DNA of 64,000 bases from Acinetobacter lwoffii. GTDB lineage: Bacteria > Pseudomonadota > Gammaproteobacteria > Pseudomonadales > Moraxellaceae. The notes beneath the pieces were generated by a model. That model was not told where the DNA came from, ran no database searches, and saw nothing but the letters and a program-made list of their open reading frames with translations. Made by a program: the position numbers and the translations under genes. Numbering within the stretch: position 1 is the stretch's first letter; each line of letters starts with the position of its first letter. Location: contig NZ_CP077369.1 of assembly GCF_019048525.1 (NCBI RefSeq), positions 3,162,001 to 3,226,000 of the forward strand, given 5' to 3'. Of the stretch, positions 10,126-18,759 are shown piece after piece.

Positions 10126-10143
10126 TTGACCTGATTCCAGCCC

Positions 10144-10974
10144 ATGATGATTCGTGTTCCCTCGCCTGCTAAACTGAATTTGTTTTTACATATCACCGGT
10201 CGCCGTGAAAATGGCTATCATGAGCTGCAAAGTATTTTTCAGCTGATTGACCTATATGACTGGCTGGAGTTTGAACAAAGCGCTGATGATGCGATTCAGA
10301 TAGAAGGTCTGGCCTCAGTGGATCTGCAACAGAATTTAATCTATCGGGCGATACAGTTGTTGAAGCCCTATGCTAAGACGCTCTCTGGACTAAAAATTCG
10401 TCTGGAAAAAAATATCCCGATGGGTGCAGGTCTCGGTGGCGGCTCTTCCAATGCAGCGACGACCCTGATTGTGCTAAACCAGCTCTGGCAGTGCGGTTTA
10501 AATGTTGAACAACTGGCAGAGCTTGGGGTCAAGCTAGGCGCAGATGTGCCAATATTTGTGCATGGCAAAAATGCCTGGGCGGAAGGTATTGGCGAACACT
10601 TAACATTCATAGACTTAGATCAAAAAAAATTCATTGTGTTAAAACCTGATTGTTTTATCAGCACTCAACTGCTTTTTTCGCAAAAAGCATTGACAAGAGA
10701 CACGAAGAGCTCTAAATTTTGCGCCTATCAGGAAACGCCATCTGATTTTGGAAATAACTTTGAGCCACTGGCAAGAAGCTTATATCTCGAAGTCGATGAA
10801 GCAATGCAATATCTCGACCAGTTCGGAAAAGCAAAGCTTACAGGTACAGGTGCTTGTGTGTTTATTGAAGTCACTGACAATCTGAATATCGAAGATATTC
10901 TTGCAAATGCACCATGTAAAGCTTACCTGGTCAACAGTTTACAAGAATCACCTTTAGTTCGGTTTAAAGTGTAG
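10144..10974 (+). CDS. ispE: 4-diphosphocytidyl-2-C-methyl-D-erythritol kinase IspE
   Basis: IspE phosphorylates CDP-methylerythritol in the MEP isoprenoid pathway. The 276-residue GHMP kinase has the N-terminal SPAKLNLFLHITGRR motif, the ATP-binding glycine loop PMGAGLGGGSSNAAT at about 93-107, and the C-terminal LTGTGACVFIE segment. Two ATG codons in a row (10144 and 10147) are possible starts. It is co-oriented with lolB at an 18-bp gap and ends 2 bp before the first tRNA-Gln, so the tRNAs may be partly read from this operon. Confidence 0.95.
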   Translation: MMIRVPSPAKLNLFLHITGRRENGYHELQSIFQLIDLYDWLEFEQSADDAIQIEGLASVDLQQNLIYRAIQLLKPYAKTLSGLKIRLEKNIPMGAGLGGGSSNAATTLIVLNQLWQCGLNVEQLAELGVKLGADVPIFVHGKNAWAEGIGEHLTFIDLDQKKFIVLKPDCFISTQLLFSQKALTRDTKSSKFCAYQETPSDFGNNFEPLARSLYLEVDEAMQYLDQFGKAKLTGTGACVFIEVTDNLNIEDILANAPCKAYLVNSLQESPLVRFKV

Positions 10975-10976
10975 AT

Positions 10977-11051
10977 AGGGGTATCGCCAAGTGGTAAGGC
11001 ACCGGGTTTTGATCTCGGCATCCGTTGGTTCGAATCCAGCTACCCCTGCCA
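10977..11051 (+). tRNA. tRNA-Gln(UUG), copy 1
   Basis: A 75-nt cloverleaf with encoded CCA. The acceptor stem AGGGGTA pairs with TACCCCT, the D arm is GCC/GGC, the anticodon loop TTTTGAT carries TTG, and the T loop is TTCGAAT. It starts 2 nt after the ispE stop codon. Confidence 0.96.
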
Positions 11052-11077
11052 TTTTTCACCTGTAGATGTACTGTATT

Positions 11078-11152
11078 AGGGGTATCGCCAAGTGGTAAGG
11101 CACCGGGTTTTGATCTCGGCATCCGTTGGTTCGAATCCAGCTACCCCTGCCA
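11078..11152 (+). tRNA. tRNA-Gln(UUG), copy 2
   Basis: Identical over 75 nt to copy 1, with the same TTG anticodon and encoded CCA. It lies 26 nt downstream. Confidence 0.96.
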
Positions 11153-11170
11153 TCTTACAGTCATCAAATT

Positions 11171-11245
11171 AGGGGCGTCGCCAAGTGGTAAGGCACCGGG
11201 TTTTGATCTCGGCATCCGTTGGTTCGAATCCAGCCGCCCCTGCCA
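11171..11245 (+). tRNA. tRNA-Gln(UUG), copy 3 (variant acceptor stem)
   Basis: Same as the other copies except in the acceptor stem. AGGGGCG pairs with CGCCCCT, so base pairs 6 and 7 are changed on both sides and pairing is kept. The anticodon is TTG and CCA is encoded. Confidence 0.96.
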
Positions 11246-11337
11246 TTTTCTCGAAAAAAGACAGAACACTCATTTGCTGTAAGACTGTTAATTTACCTTG
11301 ACACTTTACCGCAAAAATATTAAAGTTCTGCCGCATT

Positions 11338-11412
11338 AGGGGTATCGCCAAGTGGTAAGGCACCGGGTTTTGATCTCGGCATCCGTTGGTTCGAATCCAG
11401 CTACCCCTGCCA
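11338..11412 (+). tRNA. tRNA-Gln(UUG), copy 4
   Basis: Identical to copies 1 and 2. It lies 92 nt after copy 3 and 36 nt before the prs start codon. Confidence 0.96.
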
Positions 11413-11448
11413 TCTATTCCCATATATCCCAACCGCCAAGGGTGCTTC

Positions 11449-12402
11449 ATGCCCAATCTTGTCGTTTTTAGTGGATCTGCGCATCCACAATTCGCTCAAA
11501 AAGTCGTAAGTCACTTACACATTCCTCTAGGCGCTGCCTCTGTAGGTCAGTTCTCTGACGGTGAAATTGCTGTCGAGATTACTGAGAACGTTCGTGGTAA
11601 AGACGTATTTATCGTACAACCTACTTGTGCCCCAACTAATGATAACCTGATGGAAATCTTGGTGATGGCTGATGCTTTGCGTCGTGCAAGTGCGGGTCGT
11701 ATTACTGCCGTGATTCCTTATTTTGGTTATGCTCGTCAAGACCGTCGTCCACGTTCAGCACGTGTTCCAATCACTGCAAAAGTTGTAGCAGACATGCTCA
11801 CTACTGTAGGCGTTGACCGTGTGGTGATGATCGACTTGCATGCTGACCAGATCCAAGGCTTCTTCGATATCCCTGTAGACAACATCTACGGTACACCAGC
11901 GCTACTTGCTGACTTGCGTCAACAATCGCATCACAATCTGATGGTGGTTTCACCTGACGTAGGTGGTGTAGTGCGTGCACGTGCTGTTGCGAAACAAATG
12001 GGCGATATCGATCTTGCAATCATCGATAAGCGTCGTCAAAAAGCGAATGAATCACAAGTGATGCATTTGATTGGCGATGTAAAAGATCGTGATTGTGTCA
12101 TTGTTGATGACATGGTAGATACTGCTGGTACGCTATGCAAAGCTGCTGATGCATTGAAAACTTTCGGTGCTCGCAAGGTTGTTGCGTATGCAACGCATCC
12201 AGTACTTTCTGGTAAAGCGATTGAAAACTTAAAGAATTCTGTGATTGATGAACTGGTTGTGACTGATACCATTCCTCTTTCTGATGAAGCTTTAGCACTG
12301 GGCAAGATTCGCCAGGTTTCAGTAGCCAGTATGGTTGCCGAAACGATTCGTCGTATTAACAACGAAGAATCTATTAGCGCAATGTTCGATTCTTATCTAT
12401 AA
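11449..12402 (+). CDS. prs: Ribose-phosphate pyrophosphokinase Prs
   Basis: Prs makes PRPP from ribose-5-phosphate and ATP for nucleotide, His and Trp synthesis. The 317-residue protein shows the [11 protein letters not shown] region, the metal/ATP-binding segment [15 protein letters not shown] and the PRPP-binding loop [12 protein letters not shown]. An upstream in-frame ATG at 11386 lies within tRNA-Gln copy 4 and is rejected; the ATG at 11449 gives the conserved N-terminus MPNLVVFSG. rplY and pth follow beyond a terminator. Confidence 0.97.
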   Translation: MPNLVVFSGSAHPQFAQKVVSHLHIPLGAASVGQFSDGEIAVEITENVRGKDVFIVQPTCAPTNDNLMEILVMADALRRASAGRITAVIPYFGYARQDRRPRSARVPITAKVVADMLTTVGVDRVVMIDLHADQIQGFFDIPVDNIYGTPALLADLRQQSHHNLMVVSPDVGGVVRARAVAKQMGDIDLAIIDKRRQKANESQVMHLIGDVKDRDCVIVDDMVDTAGTLCKAADALKTFGARKVVAYATHPVLSGKAIENLKNSVIDELVVTDTIPLSDEALALGKIRQVSVASMVAETIRRINNEESISAMFDSYL

Positions 12403-12419
12403 TAGAGCGCTGAATTTTC

Positions 12420-12448
12420 AAAGCCCTGCCATTTGGTAGGGCTTTTAC
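12420..12448 (+). terminator. Rho-independent terminator after prs
   Basis: AAAGCCCTGCC and GGTAGGGCTTT form an 11-bp stem with one G-U pair and an ATTT loop, followed by Ts. Confidence 0.85.
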
Positions 12449-12500
12449 TCACCAGACTGGTCGCAAGTCTGGTTCATTTAACTTAAATAGGATGTCTATC

Positions 12501-12797
12501 ATGGCAAACTTCGTATTAAACGCAGCAGCACGTGAAGAAGCAGTTCAAGGGAAAGGTGCGAGCCGCCGCCTTCGTCTTCAAGCTAAAGTTCCTGCAATCA
12601 TCTACGGTGGTGAAGCTGCTCCTGTAGCAATTACTGTTGAGCTTCGTCAGCTTGTTAAATTCTTAGAAAACAATTCATTCTTTGAAGAAGTTATCGAAAT
12701 TGATGTAGACGGTAAAGTTGAAAGCGTTAAAATCCAAGCGTTACAACGTCACCCAGCTAAAAACACACCTATGCACGCTGACTTCAAACGCGCATAA
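12501..12797 (+). CDS. rplY: 50S ribosomal protein L25
   Basis: L25 binds 5S rRNA. The 98-residue protein is the short single-domain form without the CTC extension. It shows the family pattern GKGASRRLRLQAKVPAIIYGG and the end RHPAKNTPMHADFKRA. An ATG exists at 12492, but AGGA at 12489-12492 is correctly spaced only for the ATG at 12501. It lies between prs and pth, the usual order. Confidence 0.95.
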   Translation: MANFVLNAAAREEAVQGKGASRRLRLQAKVPAIIYGGEAAPVAITVELRQLVKFLENNSFFEEVIEIDVDGKVESVKIQALQRHPAKNTPMHADFKRA

Positions 12798-12815
12798 GTG
12801 TTAATGGTGTAATTA

Positions 12816-13397
12816 GTGTCAAATATTTCACTGATTGTTGGTTTGGGTAACCCAGGTTCTGAGTATGCCCAAACCCGCCATAATGCAGGCTTCTGGTTCG
12901 TAGAACGCCTTGCAGAGCAATATGGCATTACCCTCAAAAAAGACCCAAAATTCAACGGATTTAGCGGTCGTGGCAATATCGAAGGTCAAGACGTCCGTCT
13001 TCTTCTACCGACAACCTTTATGAACCTTTCCGGTAAAAGTGTTGTTCCTTTCGCCAAATTTTACAATATCGCACCTGAATCGATCCTGATTGCCCATGAT
13101 GAACTGGACATGAATCCTGGTGTCATTCGCCTGAAAACTGGCGGTGGTCACGGTGGTCATAATGGTCTACGCGATATCGTTCCGCATATTGGTTCAAACT
13201 TCCATCGCCTGCGTATTGGAATTGGTCATCCTGGTGCCAAAGACCGTGTTTCCGGTCATGTACTCAGTAAAGCACCAAGCAGCGAACAGAATTTAATGGA
13301 TGATGCAATTTCTCATGCCCTCGCCCGCACAAAAATGCTGGTGAATGGTGAAGTACAGCAAGCCATGAATCAAATCAACGCATATAAGCCGAACTAA
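12816..13397 (+). CDS. pth: Peptidyl-tRNA hydrolase
   Basis: Pth releases peptides from peptidyl-tRNA that has dropped off the ribosome. The 193-residue protein carries LIVGLGNPG, the catalytic His at residue 22 in TRHNAGFW, and the GGGHGGHNGLRDI loop. Translation starts at a GTG, 18 bp after rplY, and the two are probably one transcript. Confidence 0.95.
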   Translation: MSNISLIVGLGNPGSEYAQTRHNAGFWFVERLAEQYGITLKKDPKFNGFSGRGNIEGQDVRLLLPTTFMNLSGKSVVPFAKFYNIAPESILIAHDELDMNPGVIRLKTGGGHGGHNGLRDIVPHIGSNFHRLRIGIGHPGAKDRVSGHVLSKAPSSEQNLMDDAISHALARTKMLVNGEVQQAMNQINAYKPN

Positions 13398-13541
13398 ACA
13401 TTCAAAAATTGCTGGACAATTCCGCTTGCCAGAAAGTTTATTTAAGCGCAAAATGCGTTTGCTCGATTGTTCACCATACAGCAAGCAAGATTGATTTAAC
13501 CAAATGATCAAACTCTTAGGTCAACTCAGGGGACGCTAGCC

Positions 13542-13922
13542 ATGCTATCTCGTTTATTAAAATGCAAAATTCACCGCGCTCACGTTACACATGCAGAACT
13601 ACACTATGAAGGTTCATGTGCAATTGATGGCGTTTTGATGGATTTGGCTGGCATTCGTGAATACGAAGAAATTCATGTGTGGAACGTGACCAATGGTAAA
13701 CGTTTTGCAACTTATGCAATTCGTGGCGAAGACAATTCAGGTATCATCTCAGTCAATGGTGGCGCTGCGCATCAGGCCGATGTAGGCGATATCGTGATTA
13801 TTGCAACCTTTGGCGATTTCACTGAAGCTGAAGCGAATGCCCATCAGCCTCGCTTGGTTTATGCTACCCCAAACAATACAGTCAGCCACACTGCCAACTG
13901 TATTCCGGTACAAGTCGCATAA
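13542..13922 (+). CDS. panD: Aspartate 1-decarboxylase PanD
   Basis: PanD makes beta-alanine for pantothenate from L-aspartate. The 126-residue proenzyme has the self-cleavage site Gly24-Ser25 in YEGSCAID, which yields the pyruvoyl group. Other conserved segments are [13 protein letters not shown] and YAIRGE. A GGGGA ribosome binding site lies upstream of the ATG. It is a single gene ended by a good terminator. Confidence 0.96.
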   Translation: MLSRLLKCKIHRAHVTHAELHYEGSCAIDGVLMDLAGIREYEEIHVWNVTNGKRFATYAIRGEDNSGIISVNGGAAHQADVGDIVIIATFGDFTEAEANAHQPRLVYATPNNTVSHTANCIPVQVA

Positions 13923-13942
13923 GCTGATCAGACCAGATACCC

Positions 13943-13970
13943 AAAAGCTCGCACATTGCGGGCTTTTTTA
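13943..13970 (+). terminator. Rho-independent terminator after panD
   Basis: AAAAGCTCGC and GCGGGCTTTT pair with one G-T wobble around an ACATT loop, followed by Ts. Confidence 0.8.
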
Positions 13971-13990
13971 ATACCCGAATATTGACCTAT

Positions 13991-14560
13991 TTAACTGCCC
14001 TCTCGCCAGCTTTTAGAGCTTTCACAGTTTAAGGGTTTTAATTGTTGATCCAGCAAATCAAATAACAAGGCCTTGCCATTTTCCTTCACTTTCAGCTCTG
14101 CAAATTTGGCGTTACGATAACAAGGCTCCAGACCCTCGGGGAACATGAAACTGTTAGCAGCAGGATACAAAGCCTCAAAAGTATTGCGTGGGTTTTTCAG
14201 CATTAATCGGGCTACACGTTCCGATTGATTGAGTGCACTTCGATCAAAACTGGTTTTAATAACTCTGCGCTGCTGATCCAGCTGCACATAACTCATTACA
14301 TGTGATTGATTTTTAAAATCTTCAATCTTTATGTCAGAAACAGGCTGTTCGGAACCATTCCCCGCTGCCACTGCGCTAAAATGCAGATCATAGTTCAGTA
14401 CCATATAATCCCCTTGCAGGATCGAACGCGGATCGACTGGTGCCAACTCGACAAAGATACTGTCGCTTTTGGCCAGATGCCATTCATGCTGGACAATTAA
14501 ACCTACGAATAAAGCAATACTAAAAATACTAAGATGCAGTGCCATAAACTTTTTCATCAT
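13991..14560 (-). CDS. GDYXXLXY-domain membrane-anchored protein
   Basis: A 189-residue protein with one N-terminal membrane segment (about residues 7-25) and the family signature GDYMVLNYDL at about 50-59. The function of this family is unknown; members are nearly always next to a DUF2157/DUF4401 polytopic protein. Here the ATG overlaps the stop of that gene by 4 nt (ATGA), which points to translational coupling and a shared complex. Confidence 0.8.
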   Translation of the reverse strand: MMKKFMALHLSIFSIALFVGLIVQHEWHLAKSDSIFVELAPVDPRSILQGDYMVLNYDLHFSAVAAGNGSEQPVSDIKIEDFKNQSHVMSYVQLDQQRRVIKTSFDRSALNQSERVARLMLKNPRNTFEALYPAANSFMFPEGLEPCYRNAKFAELKVKENGKALLFDLLDQQLKPLNCESSKSWREGS

Positions 14561-16362
14561 GAGACCACTCCTGCTTTCAGCTGGAACTTCGGTGAACTCA
14601 ACACATAAGCCAAAAGCAACACCAGCACACCTGAGGCAAAAATACTGACACTTTTAAATAAAAAACTTAGTCCCAGATTGTAATACAGCAGCCATAACCA
14701 GAAGATCAGTAGCAAAATGGTCAAGGCTTGCATCAATCGTTGTTGATTCACCATGGCCCAAGCCATAAACACTAAAATGATAAAAATTTCAAAGTAACCC
14801 AATGCAATCAGCAGAATTCCCGCAGCAGGAATGAGCCAGAGTTGAATTCGTGAAAATTGCTTGAGATGAATCCCGACAAAACTCAATAGCCAGAAAGCTG
14901 GCAAAATATAGAAAATAATGGCTTCATCTATACCGCGTGGCTGCAATTGCTGAGCCACACCAAATTGCAGTAAACATTGAAAAATAGCCGTCACCACCAA
15001 AATACTAATCATCCATAAATTCATGCTTTTGGCATAAGCTGAAGCGAGCCAGTATCTCGCAGTAAGCAAAGCTCCTGTCAGAATGCTGTAATTCAGCAGC
15101 ATGATCCACGTCAGCAGGCGCTGATCCTGAAAAAATGCATGTTGGTCGACCAGAACTGCAATTCCCAGTATATGTGCAAGTAACAACTGCAACAGCACCA
15201 CCAGCCAATGCATACGACTCATGATAGTCAGCAGCGTAATGCCGACTTGTATCAGCCAGATTAGCAATAGACTCTCTGTGAGTAATTGAGTATGAATCAA
15301 TACCGCGGCCTGACCGCAAACCCATAAACAATAAGCCAATTGCCGCAGAAAAACTGAGGGCTTGCTACGAATCAACCACCAGGCGACTGCGATAAAAATG
15401 ATTCCCATCAGAATCGAAAAACTTTTCCAATAGGTCAGCAACAGCATGGCCAAGATCACACCAGCAATCCACGCGCCCAGAGCCAATGGAATGACCGAAA
15501 ACCGGCTCTTGGGCAACAGCTTGATCAGCAGACCTGTAATAGCTGCGAACCAGCTGAATATCAGCAAAGCTAGTATCAATAAGCCAGCGGCAGAATCATG
15601 TAAATATTGCTGAGTGAGATCAAAAATGAGAACACTAAAACTCAGGGCCAGTCCTGCAACAAGCAAACTGGTTTCAAGCTGTTGCTTTCGGGTATAGAAA
15701 TAAACACTGAATAAAATAGGCAGAACCAGCAACGAAGCCAAATACCAGATCGAATCCGAGTCGATAAACCGGAACATACTTACTACTGAAATAAGCACCA
15801 CGACAGCGATAAACAGATAGCGCAAAACCGGATAATAACGTAAGGCATAGATCATACTTAGCCCGGTCAACAGATTCAGACCGAGCAGATAAAGAGTTTC
15901 AGCACGCACCAGCCAAAAGCTTTGTTTAAAATAAAAATAGAGTGCTAACTGGCTGACCACACAAAATAATGCAAAGATCCCAATATTCGGCCGATACAGC
16001 CAAGGCAGCAACAGCAAAGCCCAAAGCAGAAATAACTGATAACTGTCAGCACCAGTCTGATAAATCTGTCCAATCACGGCCAGACTTAAGCCCAGCATTA
16101 GACCCGATACAGTATCCAGACTTTGTCTTAACTTTTCCCGCGCAGTGAAACGCACACTCAGCAATGCTGAACCCAGCAATAAAATTTGAGGAATAAACAG
16201 CTGGACAAATTTGGGCAACATCCACCAGTTTGCTGCCAGCAGATACACGATACTGACAGCGATCAGCGCCAGCCCAATGATTTGAAGAATTTGAATCACA
16301 GCAGGTTGAATAAATAACAGCGGGGAAAATGGACGATCTGGCGATGGTACTGTTCTGGACAT
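14557..16362 (-). CDS. DUF2157/DUF4401 polytopic membrane protein
   Basis: A 601-residue, extremely hydrophobic protein with many predicted membrane segments, probably 16 or more. The N-terminal part has the DUF2157-like segment LSLAVIGQIYQTGADSYQLF, and the second half looks like DUF4401, so this is the joined form of two families often encoded separately. No catalytic motif is visible and the function is unknown. It is the first gene of a two-gene operon with the GDYXXLXY protein. Confidence 0.78.
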   Translation of the reverse strand: MSRTVPSPDRPFSPLLFIQPAVIQILQIIGLALIAVSIVYLLAANWWMLPKFVQLFIPQILLLGSALLSVRFTAREKLRQSLDTVSGLMLGLSLAVIGQIYQTGADSYQLFLLWALLLLPWLYRPNIGIFALFCVVSQLALYFYFKQSFWLVRAETLYLLGLNLLTGLSMIYALRYYPVLRYLFIAVVVLISVVSMFRFIDSDSIWYLASLLVLPILFSVYFYTRKQQLETSLLVAGLALSFSVLIFDLTQQYLHDSAAGLLILALLIFSWFAAITGLLIKLLPKSRFSVIPLALGAWIAGVILAMLLLTYWKSFSILMGIIFIAVAWWLIRSKPSVFLRQLAYCLWVCGQAAVLIHTQLLTESLLLIWLIQVGITLLTIMSRMHWLVVLLQLLLAHILGIAVLVDQHAFFQDQRLLTWIMLLNYSILTGALLTARYWLASAYAKSMNLWMISILVVTAIFQCLLQFGVAQQLQPRGIDEAIIFYILPAFWLLSFVGIHLKQFSRIQLWLIPAAGILLIALGYFEIFIILVFMAWAMVNQQRLMQALTILLLIFWLWLLYYNLGLSFLFKSVSIFASGVLVLLLAYVLSSPKFQLKAGVVS

Positions 16363-16452
16363 ACTGATCTGTTCAATTTTTATTTGATTTCACCTTAGCA
16401 TGATTTTTGCAGGATATGCCAGGCAGGAACAGTTCAAGTATGCTGTACATTT

Positions 16453-17064
16453 TTAAATCAGGATTTGATAAATTCCGTACCCTGCAATCATGAGCAGAAT
16501 CATGCCGCACAATGCCAGCAAATGTGGATAGAGTCGAGAATGGGATAAGTGGTTGAAACCCAAATACACCACAGACAAAGTCAGAAAATCCAGGAGAATC
16601 CAGCTCAAAGTCAAAATAATTAAACTTAAATCAAGATCAGGAGTAATCCCGATAAACTGCGGGAAAAAAGCCGCAAAGAAAATAATGTCCTTCGGATTAG
16701 AAATACCAACCAAAAAACCTTGTCGAAAACCACCATGCACAGGAACTAGATTCTCCTGAGCTTTCTCCTGCTGCTTAAAAATAACTTCACGGAAAATCTG
16801 CCAGCCCAGATAGCCAATATATAAACAGCCCAGCAGCTTGATCGCATCCAGCCATTGCGCATTAATGACCAACAAACCTTTTAGACTCAATACCGATAAG
16901 GCAATTAACACCAGAGAGGCGAAATTGGTACCAAAAATGGTTCTTAAAGCCGCCGCATAACCACCTTTTAAACCGGCACTGGCCACCAGCAACATCACTG
17001 GGCCAGGTGTAGCGATCATCACCACAACAGCCAGACAATATAAAAAATATTCACTAATATTCAT
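16453..17064 (-). CDS. LysE/RhtB-family amino-acid exporter
   Basis: A 203-residue inner membrane protein with about six membrane segments. The RhtB signature lies at the N-terminus (MIATPGPVMLLVASAGLKGG), and the conserved region GFLVGISNPKDIIFFAAFFP follows near residue 120. Family members export amino acids such as homoserine, threonine or lysine; the substrate cannot be told. A good GGGG ribosome binding site precedes the ATG. It is a lone gene. Confidence 0.88.
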   Translation of the reverse strand: MNISEYFLYCLAVVVMIATPGPVMLLVASAGLKGGYAAALRTIFGTNFASLVLIALSVLSLKGLLVINAQWLDAIKLLGCLYIGYLGWQIFREVIFKQQEKAQENLVPVHGGFRQGFLVGISNPKDIIFFAAFFPQFIGITPDLDLSLIILTLSWILLDFLTLSVVYLGFNHLSHSRLYPHLLALCGMILLMIAGYGIYQILI

Positions 17065-17096
17065 GCCACCCCTCAGCTATTGTTATTTTTATGCAT

Positions 17097-17118
17097 AAAA
17101 AAAGAGGACTTAGTCCTC
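17097..17118 (-). terminator. Terminator overlapping the stop codon of the DUF1289 gene
   Basis: On the minus strand GAGGAC-TAA-GTCCTC is followed by seven Ts. The three-base loop is the TAA stop codon of the gene at 17110, so termination begins inside the coding sequence. Confidence 0.75.
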
Positions 17119-17595
17119 CTCTTGTATATGAATCAGATGCTGACTGATACCGTCTGCCCGCAGAAAAGCCAGATCATAACTGGCAGTAGCCAAGGCCAAG
17201 ATCCGGCGCTCAAACTCATCCCACAACGGACGCACCTGCTTATAATGGATGGCCAAACCACTATCGTCGGTAAAATGCCGATTTTTTTCACACAGCTTTA
17301 AAGCATGATACAGCTTGCGCCCTTTGGAAGCATCATCACGCAAGCGCACCCGTTTCGACAGCACAAAGGCCTGCACTTTGACAAGATCGGCATGCGGTAA
17401 CAATGGCACCAGAATCTGATCCAGCTGTGCATCCAGTCGCTGCCACACAGCTCCATGCTGCTCAGCACTATACGTATTCCAGTGAATCACTTCATGATTA
17501 AAACGGCGACAACCACGACATACCGCATCACCAAATACGGTCGAGCAACGCCCTGCACATGGGGTTAAAGACGCAATACGACGATCTGAACTCAA
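17110..17595 (-). CDS. DUF1289 cysteine-motif protein with C-terminal extension
   Basis: The N-terminal part has the DUF1289 pattern PCAGRCSTVFGDAVCRGCRR, four Cys residues that may bind metal, followed by FNHEVIHWNTY. About 110 further helical residues follow that I do not recognise. The frame is open to an ATG at 17661, but a GGAG six bases before a TTG at 17593-17595 gives a start right before the domain (SSDRRIAS), as in other members. The function is unknown. The stop codon sits in a terminator loop. Confidence 0.7.
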   Translation of the reverse strand: MSSDRRIASLTPCAGRCSTVFGDAVCRGCRRFNHEVIHWNTYSAEQHGAVWQRLDAQLDQILVPLLPHADLVKVQAFVLSKRVRLRDDASKGRKLYHALKLCEKNRHFTDDSGLAIHYKQVRPLWDEFERRILALATASYDLAFLRADGISQHLIHIQEED

Positions 17596-17784
17596 AACAC
17601 ACTCCAAAGATACTGCAACTTTCAGTATCTGCATCACTGCACAAAATCCTGGGCCGGGCATGACTATACACGCTCTCTCCCATGAATTGAAGCCTGTTAA
17701 AAGACTTGCGTTTTACTCGCTTATTCACTCGAATCAAGCTAAAATATGCGCCTTTCAAATTATCATGCTACGTTGGAGTATTCC

Positions 17785-18717
17785 ATGAACGCTACTGTAG
17801 AACAGCTTGCACCTGTAGAACAGCAAGCGACGACTGGTTGGGTTGTTGCCGCACTTTATCAATTCAAAGAAGTTCAAGATCCTGCCGATCTTCAGCAACG
17901 TCTTCTGGACCTGGTAAAATCCATCAACCTTTGCGGTACTCTAATTGTGGCAGGTGAAGGCATTAACGGTACGGTTGCAGGCGACCGTGCATCGATTGAT
18001 CAAATTCACCAGTTCCTTCTGAATGAAGGTTTTAACGAAATGGAATACAAAGAATCTGACAGTTCTGAAAAACCATTCCGTAAAATGAAAATTAAATTAA
18101 AAAAAGAAATCGTGACTTTAGGCGTGGAAGTGAAACCGCGTGATTTAGTCGGTCACTATCTTGATCCAAAAGAATGGAACGAACTGATTGCACGTGATGA
18201 CGTGATTCTGGTTGATACCCGTAACGATTACGAATACAAAGCAGGTACGTTCAAAGGCGCGATTGATCCGAAAACTGAAAGCTTCCGCGAATTCCCTGAA
18301 TACGTGAAAAATAATCTGGAACAGCACAAAGACAAGAAAATTGCCATGTTCTGTACTGGCGGTATTCGTTGTGAAAAATCCACTTCACTTCTTCTACAAG
18401 AAGGTTTTACCGAAGTGTATCACCTGAAAGGCGGCATTCTAAAATACCTGGAAGAAACCCCGGCTGAAGAAAGCATGTGGGAAGGTGAATGCTTCGTGTT
18501 TGATGGTCGTACTGCCGTAACGCACGGTGTTGAAGAAGGCCAAAATACCAAGTGTCATGCGTGTGGCTGGCCTTTACTTCCAGAAGAAGTTGCCCTCCCA
18601 AGTTATGAACATGGTGTCTCTTGTGTGTACTGTATTGACAAAACCACCGAGAAACAAAAAGAAGGTTTCCGTATGCGTCAATCACAAATTTTAGCAGCAA
18701 AACGCAAACGCCTCTAA
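17785..18717 (+). CDS. trhO: tRNA uridine(34) hydroxylase TrhO
   Basis: TrhO (YceA family) is the O2-dependent enzyme that hydroxylates U34 of some tRNAs on the way to cmo5U/mo5U. The 310-residue protein has an N-terminal ferredoxin-like domain, a rhodanese domain with the active-site Cys at about residue 190 in FCTGGIRCEKS, and a C-terminal Cys-rich part (CHACGW...CVYC). The frame begins at 17746, but GGAG at 17774 fits the ATG at 17785. Its terminator has been split by the adjacent IS element. Confidence 0.93.
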   Translation: MNATVEQLAPVEQQATTGWVVAALYQFKEVQDPADLQQRLLDLVKSINLCGTLIVAGEGINGTVAGDRASIDQIHQFLLNEGFNEMEYKESDSSEKPFRKMKIKLKKEIVTLGVEVKPRDLVGHYLDPKEWNELIARDDVILVDTRNDYEYKAGTFKGAIDPKTESFREFPEYVKNNLEQHKDKKIAMFCTGGIRCEKSTSLLLQEGFTEVYHLKGGILKYLEETPAEESMWEGECFVFDGRTAVTHGVEEGQNTKCHACGWPLLPEEVALPSYEHGVSCVYCIDKTTEKQKEGFRMRQSQILAAKRKRL

Positions 18718-18749
18718 TTTGGCCTTTTGTAATGAAATATATAAAAACC

Positions 18750-18759
18750 CTCCTCGGAG
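18750..18759. repeat. 10-bp target-site duplication, left copy
   Basis: CTCCTCGGAG directly flanks the IS4-family element and is repeated at 20152-20161. Joining the flanks restores a perfect terminator hairpin, CCCTCC-TC-GGAGGG with a T-run. Confidence 0.85.

Noticed and set aside
11025..11456. Reading frames on both strands over the tRNA cluster
   Set aside because: They are translations of tRNA-Gln genes, whose cloverleaf structure explains the sequence.
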